Assembly (NCBI RefSeq): GCF_021018895.1
Contig: NC_079374.1
Span: forward strand, 8,211,712-8,275,711
Origin: Seriola aureovittata
Lineage: Eukaryota > Chordata > Actinopteri > Carangiformes > Carangidae
Length of the DNA: 64,000 nt
Direction of reading: 5' to 3'
The notes beneath the pieces are model-generated. The model had not been told where the DNA came from and did no database searches. It saw only the letters and a program-made list of their open reading frames with translations. Shown piece by piece: positions 39,470-51,427 of this stretch. How positions within the stretch are numbered: the stretch's first letter is position 1; each line of letters opens with the position of its first letter. The position numbers and the translations under genes are program-made.

Positions 39470-39962
39470 ATGGATAGAAAGAGAGAGAGGGAGAACAGAG
39501 AGGATGTGTGTGTGTGACCAGCATCTTGACTCCTCTGTGGATTGTGACAGTGTTTTTGCCTCTGCATGTCTGCCCCTTCTTGTGATTTTCAACTTGCATC
39601 TTTGCATCTCTCTCTACATATTTGTGTCCTTGAATACCCTCGTTTTGCTTCACCACAAAATAATTCACCATATAACTGAGTTGTTTGTGATTTGGGCCAT
39701 TATTCGGTAGTTAACCAATCACTGCTGGTGAAGAGCCACGGGGCTGCATTAAATCACTGGCACTTGTGCCCAATTGTTTTCCTTTTACTTGCTTTAATCA
39801 AGTTTTCTTTCAATGTGCAAAAGTCGGAGGACATGTTTTTTTTTTTTTTTGGTGTGTTTTCTTTTTTTTTTACCCAATTGGCCTTTCTTTCTAAAGTCGC
39901 AGTCGCTCCATTAGCCTCTTCACCATAGAAACTCAATCAAGATGCCGTTTTGAGACTCCCAA

Positions 39963-40304
39963 TTTAAAGGTCCCATATTTTACACTTTTTCTTTTAAGGA
40001 ACAAAACCATCTCAATGTAGTTTTACATCTCCTCTGGCTTGTCTCTGTAGCTCTTGTAAAAACAGGTCAGTGATTGGCTGACTGTTTTCTGAGTGAGCAA
40101 ATAAAAATATAGCAGATTTCAGGTAAACACTCTGAGAAACCAAATCCTGCAAAGTTGGATAGTGTGTCCAGGTGGGCTGGGCTTGGGGCATGGCTGAGGG
40201 TAGTGTCTGCTCTCTTGTGACATCACAAAGTTATGCTCATTTAAAAGCCCTGTTTCTTGTAATCAAAAAAAGACGTCTTACTTGATACAGTATGTGACCT
40301 TTAA
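39963..40304. mobile_element. TTAA-flanked MITE, second family
   Basis: The 342-bp element starts TTAAAGGTCCCATATT; the complement of its end starts TTAAAGGTCACATACT, so 14 of 16 terminal bases match. TTAA occurs at both ends. The AAAGGTCCCATATT terminus is familiar from many fish genomes. The interior contains a CATCACAAAGTTATGCTCATT phrase typical of that repeat, recalled from memory. It has no coding capacity. It differs in sequence from the element at 37794-38161. Confidence 0.62.
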
Positions 40305-41343
40305 CATTTTACCCCGGGTCAGTCCTCGAACTCTCCTTCTCTGATTTGTTCACTTGCAGGGGTAGAGGCCATGCATGGCAGCTGATTTTGTTTAACTGTA
40401 TGTGAAGTTTAGCTACATAAGTGTTAACTAAGTTGTTTTTTTTTTTTCTTTTTTTTTTAAATCTTAGACTAAGCTATTTGTGAGTGGAGCTCACAGTTTG
40501 AAGCCACTGTGTTTCATTAATGTCTCTGTCGGAGGCCCCCACACCTCAGGCCCAGTCTAATCTAATCCCTCAGGGAGGGGCAACGCTCCATCACGCTCGC
40601 AACAGTGAGACATATTGTAATGTGGCTATACATATTCTCCGGTGGCACATTTAGTACACCTTGCAGCGATTATGTGATGTACATTTAAATGATTTTATGA
40701 CACTCTGCATGAGATGATGAACCAGCTATTTAAAGGTCTGTGAGCAGAGACTTAATGTATCAGCTCCTTCACCACTCGTTTGGAACTAAATCTCTTTCGG
40801 GGTTGTTTTCTAACCCTTTCAAATGTATTATTCATTGACAGCGTTGCATGGGTGGTCCTGGTGGCAGTAAAGCAACACTTAAAGATTGCTTCTCATTTGA
40901 TCACTCCAGGAAGCTCGTTCATCCATCCATCCATCCATTCACTTGCATATTATCAGACTTCTGCAGGAAATAGCCAGAGGTAACCTTTGCAAATGAGGAG
41001 CAACAGTCACAGGAAAGGCCAAAGGAACTGGATGCTATGCCTTCTTGTCACATTTCCTGGGTCTGCAATCATTCAGTTAGTCAGCATTCACTAAGAATCT
41101 GTGATCTTACTGTAAATCTCTGTAAATGTCTTCAGCCTCTATTCCACCTCCAGACCCCTCAAATCTGGTGATCAGTTTCCTCTGGCCGTCCCACGTTCAA
41201 AATCCAGAGGTGATTAAACCTTTTCCATTACTGCTCCCCATATCTAGAACAGTGTACTGGCCTTTTGAATCCCATCTTAATCTCTTTTGTTTCCCTTTAT
41301 CTTTAAGGTTGTTGAAATAATCTTACTTTCTACTGCTTGTCAG

Positions 41344-41349
<6 letters not shown>

Positions 41350-41437
<88 letters not shown>

Positions 41438-41438
41438 A
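41350..41438. repeat. Compound TA / TG microsatellite
   Basis: A TA run of about 66 bp passes directly into a TG run of about 23 bp. Confidence 0.99.
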
Positions 41439-43805
41439 TTATCTTGTTACAGCTCCTCACTGAAGCTGTATGATGTTTACACTGAAGGAACTCAAACCTA
41501 AGAATCCATTTTTCAAACCCAGCTCAGCATAACTGGTATCGTTAGACGGGTGATTAACTATTCAAAGAAAGTAAACACAGATGTTTATTTGTAATGACTG
41601 GCTCATTGGTGAGACCCATCTTCTTAACTGCTTTTGAGTCTCCACTGTAATAAATTATTTTGTCTGTTCTACTTCTTCACGTGTTTATTTATAAATGCAT
41701 TTAAAAGCACTTTAGTCAACATTTGTTAACCGTGCTCTATAAATAGATTTAACTTGACTGTCCAAAACTTCTCAACAACTTAAGGGCAAAATTTGCCACA
41801 GATATTTATGGTCCCCTCCCAGAACATGAATCTTACAGACCCCTAATCTTTCTGCCTCTCACTCGCCTCTGGGCCCTCACCATGCACTCCTCAATCGTGA
41901 CCACTTAACCAAAGCTCTCCATTTTCATTCCCCCTTACAAGCTCTTGATGTGCACTCGTCTGTCTTAGCTCTCTGATTAGCTCGGACTATTAGACTCATC
42001 AAAACAAATGAGACCCACACACATGCACTGAATATTCCCATTCTAGAAGCGGGCTCTTTCTAAGCTTCTATTGCTTCAGTGGATGGACTCATGATATTCA
42101 ACAATTAAACATGCAGCTAAATCACAGGGGGAGCAGGAGGAAGACAAGGGACAAAAGAAGAAAATGACATAAATCCTAGCTCAACAAAAATCATTACTCA
42201 TCTCAAATTAAATTAATTCTCTGTCTTTGATAATGCAGTGTAATTTGATTCCAGCAAGTTAAGCGTCTTTTATTTCACTGGGCCTGAAAAGTGCTGAGTC
42301 CCACTGACTGCTTTTGCTATCAGGATGGGTGATAAAAGAACACAGCCCCGAGGCAAAGTAATAGCAATAATCAAATGGGTTGTTTATCCCAGTTCCATTG
42401 GGTGACATTTGCTGTGCCTCGGCAGTGGGGCATCTAACTAACAATAATGTCATTTCCTCAGAGGAGATTGGATTAAAATGTTCTGACCGGATGAGGCTGT
42501 GGCTTCACAAGTCTGCATCAAATGCTTTCACAAAAATGTTGTGCATTTTGTTTGCCAACTTTTTCATACAGGGAAGGTGTGCATGATATTATAGCCTCTG
42601 CGATCCTGTGTAAAGAATGTATTGATAATAGAGGAGTATGAGCTGATATGGACAGTATGTGTCATGCATCTTCTGAGCCACTGGCTTATTTCTTCGAAAT
42701 GATGTCCTAGGGCGACATTCAGTCCTCTTTCATTTGTCTCCAGTCTCAGACAAAATGTCCAAATGAGTTGTTCGAACTGCCTTTCTCCGTGACCCCAACA
42801 TTAAGAATGAATGAAGTGTTTAAAGCGTTGGTTAACAAATGAATGTGAACAGCTTGGGGCAGATTGTCAGTTCACCATAACCATGTTAGATCCTTGAAGG
42901 GGCAGTATAAATTGGGGCATTAGAAGTCGCAGGGAAAGGTCTTGGCTTAGAGCACTTTGGAATGGGGACTGCAATGGACTCTCATACATTCACATGTCGG
43001 AGGAAAAAAAATGTAGGTATGTGCGCCTCTTGTTTTGATTCATGAATATATATTTCACATGGGTGTATGATGTGGTTTTCGACACCCTGTGTCGTATTTA
43101 TTTTGATCGGAAAGTATCCTCATGGATTAGACTGGCGGATAAATAATCTGCCAGTGTATGCTGTGATGAGGATTTGGCATGTGCATGTCTGTGCTGTGTA
43201 GAAGGCTCCTGTGAGCGTCCATGCATTCAACCTCATGCCTGTGTGAATGAAAAGGTAAAAGCCACAGTGCAAATCCTCTCCTCTCCTCTCCAGTATTATC
43301 CCCATCCTGGATCCAGCCCAGATTGATGTGTGTGTTTTTTTTTGTTCTTTGCTGTCGTGCCTCATTTGTTGAATTTATGGGGATACTCTTATTAATGAAG
43401 CACACAAATGCTAATCCATTCCCCGGCTGGAAACAAAGAATATGAGATAATAACACTGGATACAATTTCAGACAGTTGTAAAGGGATCCTAGACAAACAA
43501 ATCAATTTTGTAAGACACACTTTCACATTGGGTCTCTTTTATCATTTGTCTCATAATTTTAGGCTTGGAGCCAAATTACTTCTAGTTTGAGTTATGCTGC
43601 TGGGGAGGCTGTAACCGTCAATCATCTAGTAAATACAATTAACTGTTTGTGTAAAAAAAGAAAAAGAAAAAAGTAATGTGCAAACTGCATAGATTTGCCA
43701 GAATATCCCATCATCCTTTAGTTTCCCTGTGAGCTGCAATTGTACATTTAGACAATGAAAACCTGCATGATCATGATTGAAGAAGAGCGATTTGAGCCAA
43801 ATAGA

Positions 43806-43826
43806 CCCCCCCCCCCCCCCCCCCCC
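43806..43826. repeat. Poly-C run (21 bases)
   Basis: Long C homopolymer, 2.6 kb upstream of exon 1A. Its complement is a G-run able in principle to form intermolecular quadruplexes. The length is prone to sequencing error. Confidence 0.95.
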
Positions 43827-44742
43827 AACCCCCTTCCTCTGGTTCAGAACCGTGGCTGTGACGATGCTGCTCTGCAAGTCTCTGTGGGTGAGGGACCCAT
43901 TGTTGGGCTGACAGTGTCCGCTGCTGGCTGCAGCGTTAACTGCACTGCCTCCTGACAGCAGCGCAGAGCAGGAGACTTCTGGGACACACACTCTGTATTC
44001 ATCCACAGCTTGAAGTCGAAGTCAGTGGAGTGAGCTGAGAGAGATAAAGGCGCCGATGCACATACTTGATTTTATATGAGGAGGATCTTCAACCTCCATG
44101 CAGATTTAAAAACCCGTTATTAAGACGATCTGTAAATATTTATAGATTGTTTCTTCAACCTCCATGCGGGGACACCGCAGTCAGCTTCACTGTTCTCCTG
44201 GTTTAAAATGACATCACTTCTCAGACTCTCACTGCTGTTATGGAGACGGATGAATAATTATTGCTGTTTATCCGCCTGTTCGACTCATCCTGTGGTCGTA
44301 CATCAGTAGGCTACAGCTGGATATCAACAGGTGCGTCTGGCGTGCAGAGAATCAAAGAGGGCAACACAACACAAGCCTCCGCTCCCCTATGAGCCCAAAT
44401 GTTTAATTACAGTAACAAACAGCAGATGGCTCTCTTGAGTTTTAATTCCTGTGCCTGTGATTGAGACTTAGATGATATTCACCCTGGAGCAAAGGGAACG
44501 GAGCACATTTTGTGTTACAGTGGCTTTTATTGCGTAAAAGTGACATGTCCAGATTCAGTGTCAAAATTGGCCAACAAGGTATTGGGTTGGAGGAGGAGGA
44601 GGAGGGGGAAGTGGCCTATTAAAGTGGCTCTCCAGCTGCTTGTGAGTCACATAAAACATCTGTTGTCAGTCTGTGGCGGACGTTCAGGTAGAGGTTATGA
44701 TGCCCGGCTGAAGAGAAGCAGTTCCCGCCATCATTATTGTCC

Positions 44743-44763
44743 GGAGCTGTCCGCGGTGCTGAA
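44743..44763 (-). promoter_or_regulatory. fgf14: RE1/NRSE element (REST binding site), promoter-proximal
   Basis: On the - strand the site is TTCAGCACC, spacer GC, GGACAGCTCC. It matches the classical NRSE at 19 of 21 positions. The differences are one spacer base, a tolerant position, and one base in the right half. It lies 1.7 kb upstream of the fgf14 exon 1A ATG and about 0.7 kb before the CpG-richer segment. That is a good position to silence the promoter outside neurons. Confidence 0.78.
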
Positions 44764-45140
44764 ACCACGCAGAGCAAATGCAGCCTGACACGGCTCACAG
44801 TAAACGAATGCTCTTCTTTACCACAAAGCAGCATGTACAGCCACTGGCGGTTCTCCTCTCATGAGATGGAACATGAGATTTCTTCCGTTTATACTTTTGT
44901 ATTAAGTTTGACTGTAATGGTGAGGTCGGGGGGAAAAAATAAAGCTATTCTGTCAGCCCAGGTTCACATTCATAATCTCTGTAGTGGATTCCGTCTCATC
45001 CTACTACAGAGACCAAACTGAAGCTTTTAAGAATAAAATCTTACTAACTAATGGCAGCATTCAGACCGGCTGCCCATTCCCCTTCAAGCAGGGGCTTGGT
45101 GGTCGAGAGGGAGGGAGTGGTTGTGGTGGCGGGGATCCTC

Positions 45141-45172
45141 CTCACTCACTCACTCACTCACTCACTCACTCA
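45141..45172. repeat. CTCA tetranucleotide array upstream of fgf14 leader
   Basis: Eight CTCA units, about 300 bp before the CpG-richer promoter segment. Confidence 0.98.
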
Positions 45173-45439
45173 GGCGTGTGGTTAGGTACTTGTTGATGGG
45201 AAGGATATGTTGATGTGGGGTGACTATATAGACTAAAGCCACTTCCTATCAGCCCCCCCCCCCTTCTTGCTTTGAGCGTGGGAAAATAAATTGTGCTGTG
45301 CATCAGTGGCGTTCCTCTCTTTCCTTTATACCCTTTACGCACTGATCGCCATCCACCCAGTACAGGCTCTGGCTATAAGAAAATCCACAAGGGGGGTCGA
45401 ACTGTGAGCTGATCGCCGAGGGGGTTGAAGTTTATATAT

Positions 45440-46055
45440 TTGTATGCAGCTTGTCACACAATGCAGACGTCATCTCCACAGGACTCAGATCAGCTTTGGT
45501 TGTGTGTGTGTTTTTTTCCCCTCCCTGGCTCCTATCGCGCCCACCCGCCTGTGTTGTGATTGTGGAATACAGGGAGGAAAATATGTTTTGAGAACATTAT
45601 CCGGCAGATCGGCAGGTAGTTTGAGTGCAACTTTGCATCCATCTCTCCAGCTGCATCAATTCCTAACTACACGGTTGCGTATTTTTTTCTTTGCATCTCC
45701 AACACTGTGGATCAGTCATCGCGGGGGCTCCTGTCGCGGATTTGCTTCTTGCAAACTTGGGAGTTCGCTTCGCTTCGTCTGGGCTGCTCTGCCTTCGGTC
45801 GGGTGGTGGTGATCTTCGCATAGGAGGCGCCCGCGTTTGCTTGATTGCTGGCGGCGCACATGCACAGGCGTCCCCACAACAGCGACTCCACTGATAGAGC
45901 ACCCCTCGTCTGGCCGGAGGAGGAGAAAGCGAAGGGTGAAAAGGAGGAAAGAGTGGGTGAATGTGCTGTGAGGACGCTGCAGCCGGTATTGGACATTTAA
46001 GGAGGCGATGCTACTGAACATGTCACAGACAATGAACAAAAACATCACTTTGCAG
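45440..46055 (+). promoter_or_regulatory. fgf14: Candidate fgf14 promoter / 5' leader, CpG-richer segment
   Basis: CpG dinucleotides become frequent here, especially 45715-45900, in contrast to the CpG-poor DNA on both sides. The segment lies 0.4-1.0 kb upstream of the exon 1A start codon. It ends at CAG|GTATGA, a plausible splice donor at 46055/46056, so it may be a non-coding first exon spliced to the exon carrying the ATG. No convincing TATA box is seen inside it. A TATAAGAAA sequence occurs just upstream, near 45374. The assignment is inferred from position and base composition. Confidence 0.5.
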
Positions 46056-46061
46056 GTATGA
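46008..46061 (+). other. Upstream ORF in the presumed fgf14 leader (17 codons)
   Basis: The ORF starts at ATG 46008 and reads MLLNMSQTMNKNITLQ up to base 46055, followed in unspliced sequence by one Val codon and TGA. The last coding base before the GT lies exactly at the CAG|GTATGA donor. If spliced directly to exon 2 it would be out of frame with FGF14, because it ends in phase 0 while exon 2 needs one carried base. It is therefore more likely a regulatory uORF than an alternative N-terminus. Confidence 0.35.
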
Positions 46062-46278
46062 ATAATCCTCTGAATTCTCGGTCCGCGTGAGTTTGGCTTA
46101 GCTCTCTCCCATCAGGACTATGGTTATTGATGCATGTGTGGAATTACGCATGAACTGATCTCATTTTTTTTTCTCCATCATGTCCAAGAATTTTTCGAGT
46201 GATGGTGACAGCTCTTTTCATATCAAAATTATCATGTAGTGTTTGGACAGAAAAGAAAACCACCTCCTAAAAAATATA

Positions 46279-46286
46279 TATAAATA
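46279..46286 (+). promoter_or_regulatory. fgf14: TATA box candidate immediately upstream of exon 1A
   Basis: The sequence TATAAATA is a perfect TATA-box match, 145 bp before the exon 1A start codon. A start site about 30 bp downstream would give a leader of roughly 120 bases. A CRE-like TGACATCA lies just downstream at 46298-46305. The match sits in a short AT-rich run, so chance occurrence is possible. Confidence 0.4.
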
Positions 46287-46430
46287 TATTTGACATTTGA
46301 CATCACGGAACGGATCACTTAGCCGCCAACATGGGACTGTGACCCGGGCTGCGAGCTCCGACAGGCGGCTGTTTGTGTAGTCTGTGCTCCGTGTGCAGAC
46401 TGGACCTGAGCAGTTGTGACATTTTGAGCC

Positions 46431-46623
46431 ATGGCTGCTGCTATCGCAAGTGGGCTGATCAGACAGAAGAGACAGGCACGGGAGCAGCATTTAGACCGGC
46501 CCTCGACCAACCGACGGAGAAAGAGCCCCAACAAGAACAAGGGGCTCTGCAATGGGAACCTGGTCGACATCTTCTCTAAAGTGCGCATCTTCGGCCTCAG
46601 GAAGCGGAGACTACGGAGACAAG
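46431..46623 (+). CDS. fgf14: fgf14 coding exon 1A (A-type N-terminus, residues 1-64 plus first base of codon 65)
   Basis: This exon encodes the N-terminus of the long A-type isoform of FGF14/FHF4, an intracellular non-secreted FGF relative that binds the C-terminal tail of voltage-gated sodium channels. The start ATG sits in a strong Kozak context (GAGCCATGG). Residues 1-18 read MAAAIASGLIRQKRQARE, the nearly invariant A-type FHF start. In A-type FHFs this segment is the particle that causes long-term sodium-channel inactivation. Residues 38-57 contain GLCNGNLVDIFSKVRIFGL, which marks FGF14 rather than FGF11, 12 or 13. A basic cluster RKRRLRRQ (57-64) resembles a nuclear localisation signal. 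No signal peptide is visible, as expected for FHFs. Compared with the mammalian protein as I recall it, the serine-rich middle differs at a few sites (NRRRKSPNKNK). The exon ends CAAG|GTCTGG, leaving one base that joins exon 2 to make Asp65. The donor is weak beyond GT, but phase and length fit the family. Confidence 0.96.
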
Positions 46624-47869
46624 GTCTGGGAACTTTGGTGTGCAAGGTGCCTTCTTTTGTAGGCGCAGAGCGTTGTGCATTCAGTGTGAACATGTGCATA
46701 CATCCAACCACTGGTTGATAGCTTCATTAGGCCTTTAACTGTCATAATTACATTTCCACCTATAGCACACAAGGTAATAATGAAATGAGTGATGGTCTTT
46801 ATTACTGATTACATAAACTTGCCAAATTGCGCCTTTGTGCGTAAAAAGTTGAGCGGAAAAATGCATTCTGCAGTTTTTTTTATTATTATTAGCCAGGTGG
46901 TTGAAAATAACAAACCTGCCTCTGATTTACATGCGATCCCAGGTGCCTGACAGGCTCCTGACGAGTTGTACCTAATGGTTAAGTCAGATTTTACCGAGCT
47001 GTCACCTCGGCGATTCTGGGAAAAAAAGGGGCCCCCTGATCGTTATGAAGCACATACAGGATTCTCTGAAGTGCTCACTATAGAGGCACATCACAAGAGC
47101 CAGAAATGAAACTCATTTAAATGCAAGCAAAAAGGTCAATATCCCCCACTGAATGGAGGTTACGCCTTTCAAACATAATCTTTTCTGGCATTTCTTTTAT
47201 ACGAATTCTTGGGGGCCAATGGCCTCTCATTTCTCCCGCTCAGATTCCTTCCACTTATAGAAATGTTTTTTATTTTTTATTTATTTATTTATTTTCTCTA
47301 ATGTGGCAGCCTGGAATTGTTAAAGAGCACTGTCAACAATTATTCCACTGCTGGAATCATTGCAAAGGATAATTCCTCATGCAAAAATGAAGTAGGATAA
47401 TTGGTTTAGGAAGGAGATTACTCCAATTATTTCCTCTTGTTAGTGAATGATGGAGGTGGCTGTCTGCTCCTCTTGGAACCAACAGGTATCAAACCTGTTG
47501 CACCAGGGCTACTGTAACTCTTAACTGAATAAACACCCTGACGCGTTCATAAATTTATGGCAAATTAAGATTTGTTTTTAACAAAGGACCCTAGAAGTAG
47601 CGTGTTAGTCTTTCATCTTGTTCAAAAAGAGAGCCATTTTGATAACTGAGTCTCTCTCTTCCTCTCTCTGTTGTTCATGTTGGAGCTGAACAACACTATG
47701 AAATGTCCCCTTCACTGGCCCTCAGCGCTCACATGGATTAAAATGGCTTTGATAAAACAGGGTCTATATAATGGCACATAGAGGAAGCATCTGGACACGG
47801 GTCAGGGTGCATCACAATGGCAGGTTAAAATCGGCCGTCCTCCAGGCTGCTGTTTCTGTTTCTGCTTCC

Positions 47870-47871
<2 letters not shown>

Positions 47872-47935
<64 letters not shown>
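47872..47935. repeat. TG microsatellite in intron 1
   Basis: Pure TG run of 64 bp, 1.2 kb downstream of exon 1A. Confidence 0.99.
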
Positions 47936-47938
<3 letters not shown>

Positions 47939-48089
47939 CTGCAGTGTTTGTGTGCCTAATTGTCTGTCCTCCTCTGTCACCTCTGAATTGGCTCGTGGCA
48001 TATATCTATCTTTTCATGTGCCCGGACGCCTCCATGGATCAGAGACGTGGATGGACGATGTTGTCATTTGGTCATGGGATTCATCTCTA

Positions 48090-48111
48090 GGAAAAAAAAA
48101 AAAAAAAAAAA
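48090..48111. repeat. Poly-A run in intron 1
   Basis: Pure A homopolymer of about 21 bases. Confidence 0.95.
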
Positions 48112-50050
48112 CAGAAAGCTGGTGTGTGTTTGTTTTAGCGTGCCATGGCTGTGAAAGCACATGATATGGCACAGTTAAACCTGGGAGTCAGACATGCCAA
48201 GTGGATGCCAATGTCAACCTGCACTGGCAACCCTGAAATTACTTGACTACATCACACCTGCTACGGCCATTTCACAGGGCAACTACAGGGGCTCCCTGAG
48301 CCTCAGAATAATGATAATCCTCAGTAACAGCGCCAGCAGAAGTGTCTGGAGGCTTCAAAAAGCCTGAGAAACACTCCCACTAAAATGAAGATGAAATTTA
48401 AGGGGAAAGCTGCCTTTAAACGGGTATTTTGTCCTCATTTTTGAAGCTCTAATCAGAGCAAAGGCTCTGTTTTTTAATTTTATGTTATTTGTGATTAAAG
48501 GCCTAATGGGAATATACTTCATTAATTTCAGCCTCACATGAGAATTAGGAAAATCTTTACCAAGTGATATCAGACTATGCTGTCAGGGGGGTGCTTGGGA
48601 AATACTCCACATACCATTATTTCTCCCCTTACCCCTTCACACCTCTCTCACAGACTTTTCCTCCCTCTCTTCTTCCCTCCTTCCCTCTTATTTACTGTAT
48701 TATCACAAGAGCACACAGTTTAGGAAGACTAATGGCTTGGTTGGTGTGCTTTATTTAATATTGAACCCCAGAAGGACTTATTTATAAAACAAAAAAAAGA
48801 TTTGAGTGAATAACGCTGAATGCACAACTGGATCACAAGTGTTGTGATAACACAGGTTGCCATCCATCCACAGTTGTCTTCATTTCCAAGGTGAGAGAGA
48901 CATTGGGCTTCCCAGTGACAGCTGAGCCTGCAGAGAGCAGAGCAGCTTTCTAACCATCCACACTATGATTATATATTGAAGTCACATTCAGATTCCCACT
49001 GAGATCTGTCAGGATGAGGGAGTGCAGGTGTCTGAAATGTACTCCAACACCAGTATTCCCTTTGGCTTTGAGCATCGATCTTCTGAGCGAGGCTCCAGAT
49101 TAGCTATTCTTATGGGCTGCATTGATTGACACTGACATAAATTGTGTTTTTCAGCCACAGCATTTTGGTCAAATTCAGAGAAAGTGTTACCATAACTATA
49201 ATCAATCAATACTAACAATCCCCGCCTTCACTCTCTCATTTTATTTTTGGTTTAGTATTAATATTACAGGCTATTTATAAAAACAGATAGATAGACAACA
49301 AAATGTAAACGTGTTGTCTGCTGTGTGCACAGATGTGGTTTCCTGTCCTCCTCCACCACTCATATACATATACTGGGAACTCTGTCATATCAGCTTTGAT
49401 TTTTAATCATCCATACATTTTGTTAGCAGATGCGGAGCAAATGATCACACTGATTTTATTTTATTTAAGGGATTTGATGTGAGCTGTAAATCCTATTTCA
49501 CTCAAACCCTCTAACTGAGCTGGGGGGCCACATCCAGCTCGGGCTCGCCCATAATCTCCCTGCTCTGGCTCCAATTATCTCACTAGATTAGATCCATAGA
49601 TCATTAGATCATGTTACATAGATCAGACCATTAGATTAGCTTACATGGTCTAGAAACTCATTAGAGATGAATGCCCTGCATCACCGTGGCTGTTTATTCA
49701 AGAGCACGTTGACAGGACACAGCAGTGTGTCATCAGTCAGCTATCAGAGCCGTCTGTATCAGATGAGTTATTGTTGAAATGTCAGAGATGTTGATGTAAT
49801 AGAAATGGGGGGCGCGGTGTGAGCGTTGTAGTTTTCCTTAGCCTGATCTGCTTTTCCATGACAACAGGAGCAACACAGAGGGGCTTTTCCTTTTGCAGGC
49901 TGGAAAAGCCCTTCTCCTATTCCAGAAACATCCAAAGTGGGTCAAGCAGGGCAGGGCTGACAGCAGTCTACAACTGCTGCAGCAGCTGTGCCCGTGTGTG
50001 TGTCCTCTGTGCTGTGTTTGCTTTGCACCGAGCAGAGCATGTGTCTTTGC

Positions 50051-50087
<37 letters not shown>
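50051..50087. repeat. ACAG tetranucleotide array in intron 1
   Basis: About nine ACAG units. Confidence 0.98.
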
Positions 50088-51378
50088 GGAATGGCACAAC
50101 AGAAAATAAGAAAGGAAGGGAATGAGGGAGTTGTAGGGCTGCCTACAAAAATAAATAAATAAATAAAAAAATAGAAATCACAACCTTTTGGTGACAGTTC
50201 AATTTATATGCAGAGAGGACTTCTGCTGCAGAACAACACAATTTGAGATCTTATGCCTCTGATGCTTGTTGTTTTCCAAGGAAACCCCCTGCTGCTGCCA
50301 AACCACCACTCCGTTTCCCTAGAAACAAAGAAGTGGCATGTAAGAACATACAGTGCATCTGTTGTAGAAACTAAAACCAGTGCGACTGGGAAAGTCCAAC
50401 CGCAGTGATGGTTGGATGCTCCTCAGTGATAAACAGCACTGTTTGTTTCACCGTGCACAAAAGGAGAATATTCAGACAGACGAGGAGAGAGAAGCAGAGA
50501 GCAAAGAGACAAAAAAGACAAAGAGTAACAAAAGAAAGATGAATCAAAGACCTACTCAACTTAGGAGATTCCACAGAGACAGTTTCAAAGCAGTTTTGGA
50601 TTTTAAAAAGTGCATGCACCATATCAGGCTTGTCTGACGGAACTGAAAATGCTGTGTCATTCTAAAAAACACTGAGCCTTTCCTCTATATTCCTCTTTGC
50701 ATGCAACATTTCTCTCCTCCCTTTCTCATTGTCGTCCACTCAATCCCATTCTATAAATTGCCTCACTTACTCAGTATTTTATAAAGAATGCATGAAAACA
50801 AGAGTGTGATGTAAATGATGAGGGATATGAAAAGATTTCAGTTTCGTGGGAGAATGAATTACATCAGATTCATCTGAAACGTTTTTATCTGCTGGCCGTG
50901 AGTAAGTTTGACCTTCAGCATGAGTTGTACAAATGGGTCTCCAGCTTTGTAAGAATTACAAAAGCCATTATGTCATAGTAATGTATGCACTAGCATACAT
51001 GAATGTCTGATGTTAAACTGTCAGTCATAAATAATGCCCCTGGTATTTAAGGATGTGAGTGAATTCTAGACATATTCATTCAGACACCCCTCAGAGTAGG
51101 ATTGTACATCAACTATCATCAATTATAGAGAGTTATCTCACACGTTTTTCCATTGGTTTGTGTTTTTTTTTTTTTCCTTTTCTTTTTTTTTTTTCAATTT
51201 TGATAAATTAGCTAAAATCCTACAGATTTTCATCTCTCTCTGGCTGCAGCTCAGAAATACTGAAGCTCCAAACTGGAGGGGAAATCCATGTGTGTATGAG
51301 ATATACTGGCTGGCTCGCCCCAGGGAACACAGCCAACATCACATGATTTATAGCACGATGGAGAAGCCAAGTTCACCT

Positions 51379-51380
<2 letters not shown>

Positions 51381-51422
<42 letters not shown>
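51381..51422. repeat. CA microsatellite in intron 1
   Basis: Pure CA run of about 42 bp. Confidence 0.99.

Positions 51423-51427
<5 letters not shown>

Noticed and set aside
46008..46055. MLLNMSQTMNKNITLQ as an alternative FGF14 N-terminus
   Set aside because: Direct splicing to exon 2 shifts the frame and meets a stop within a few codons, so it is kept only as a uORF or leader feature.
46319..46711. 130-residue antisense ORF over exon 1A
   Set aside because: It is the shadow of the conserved fgf14 exon on the opposite strand.
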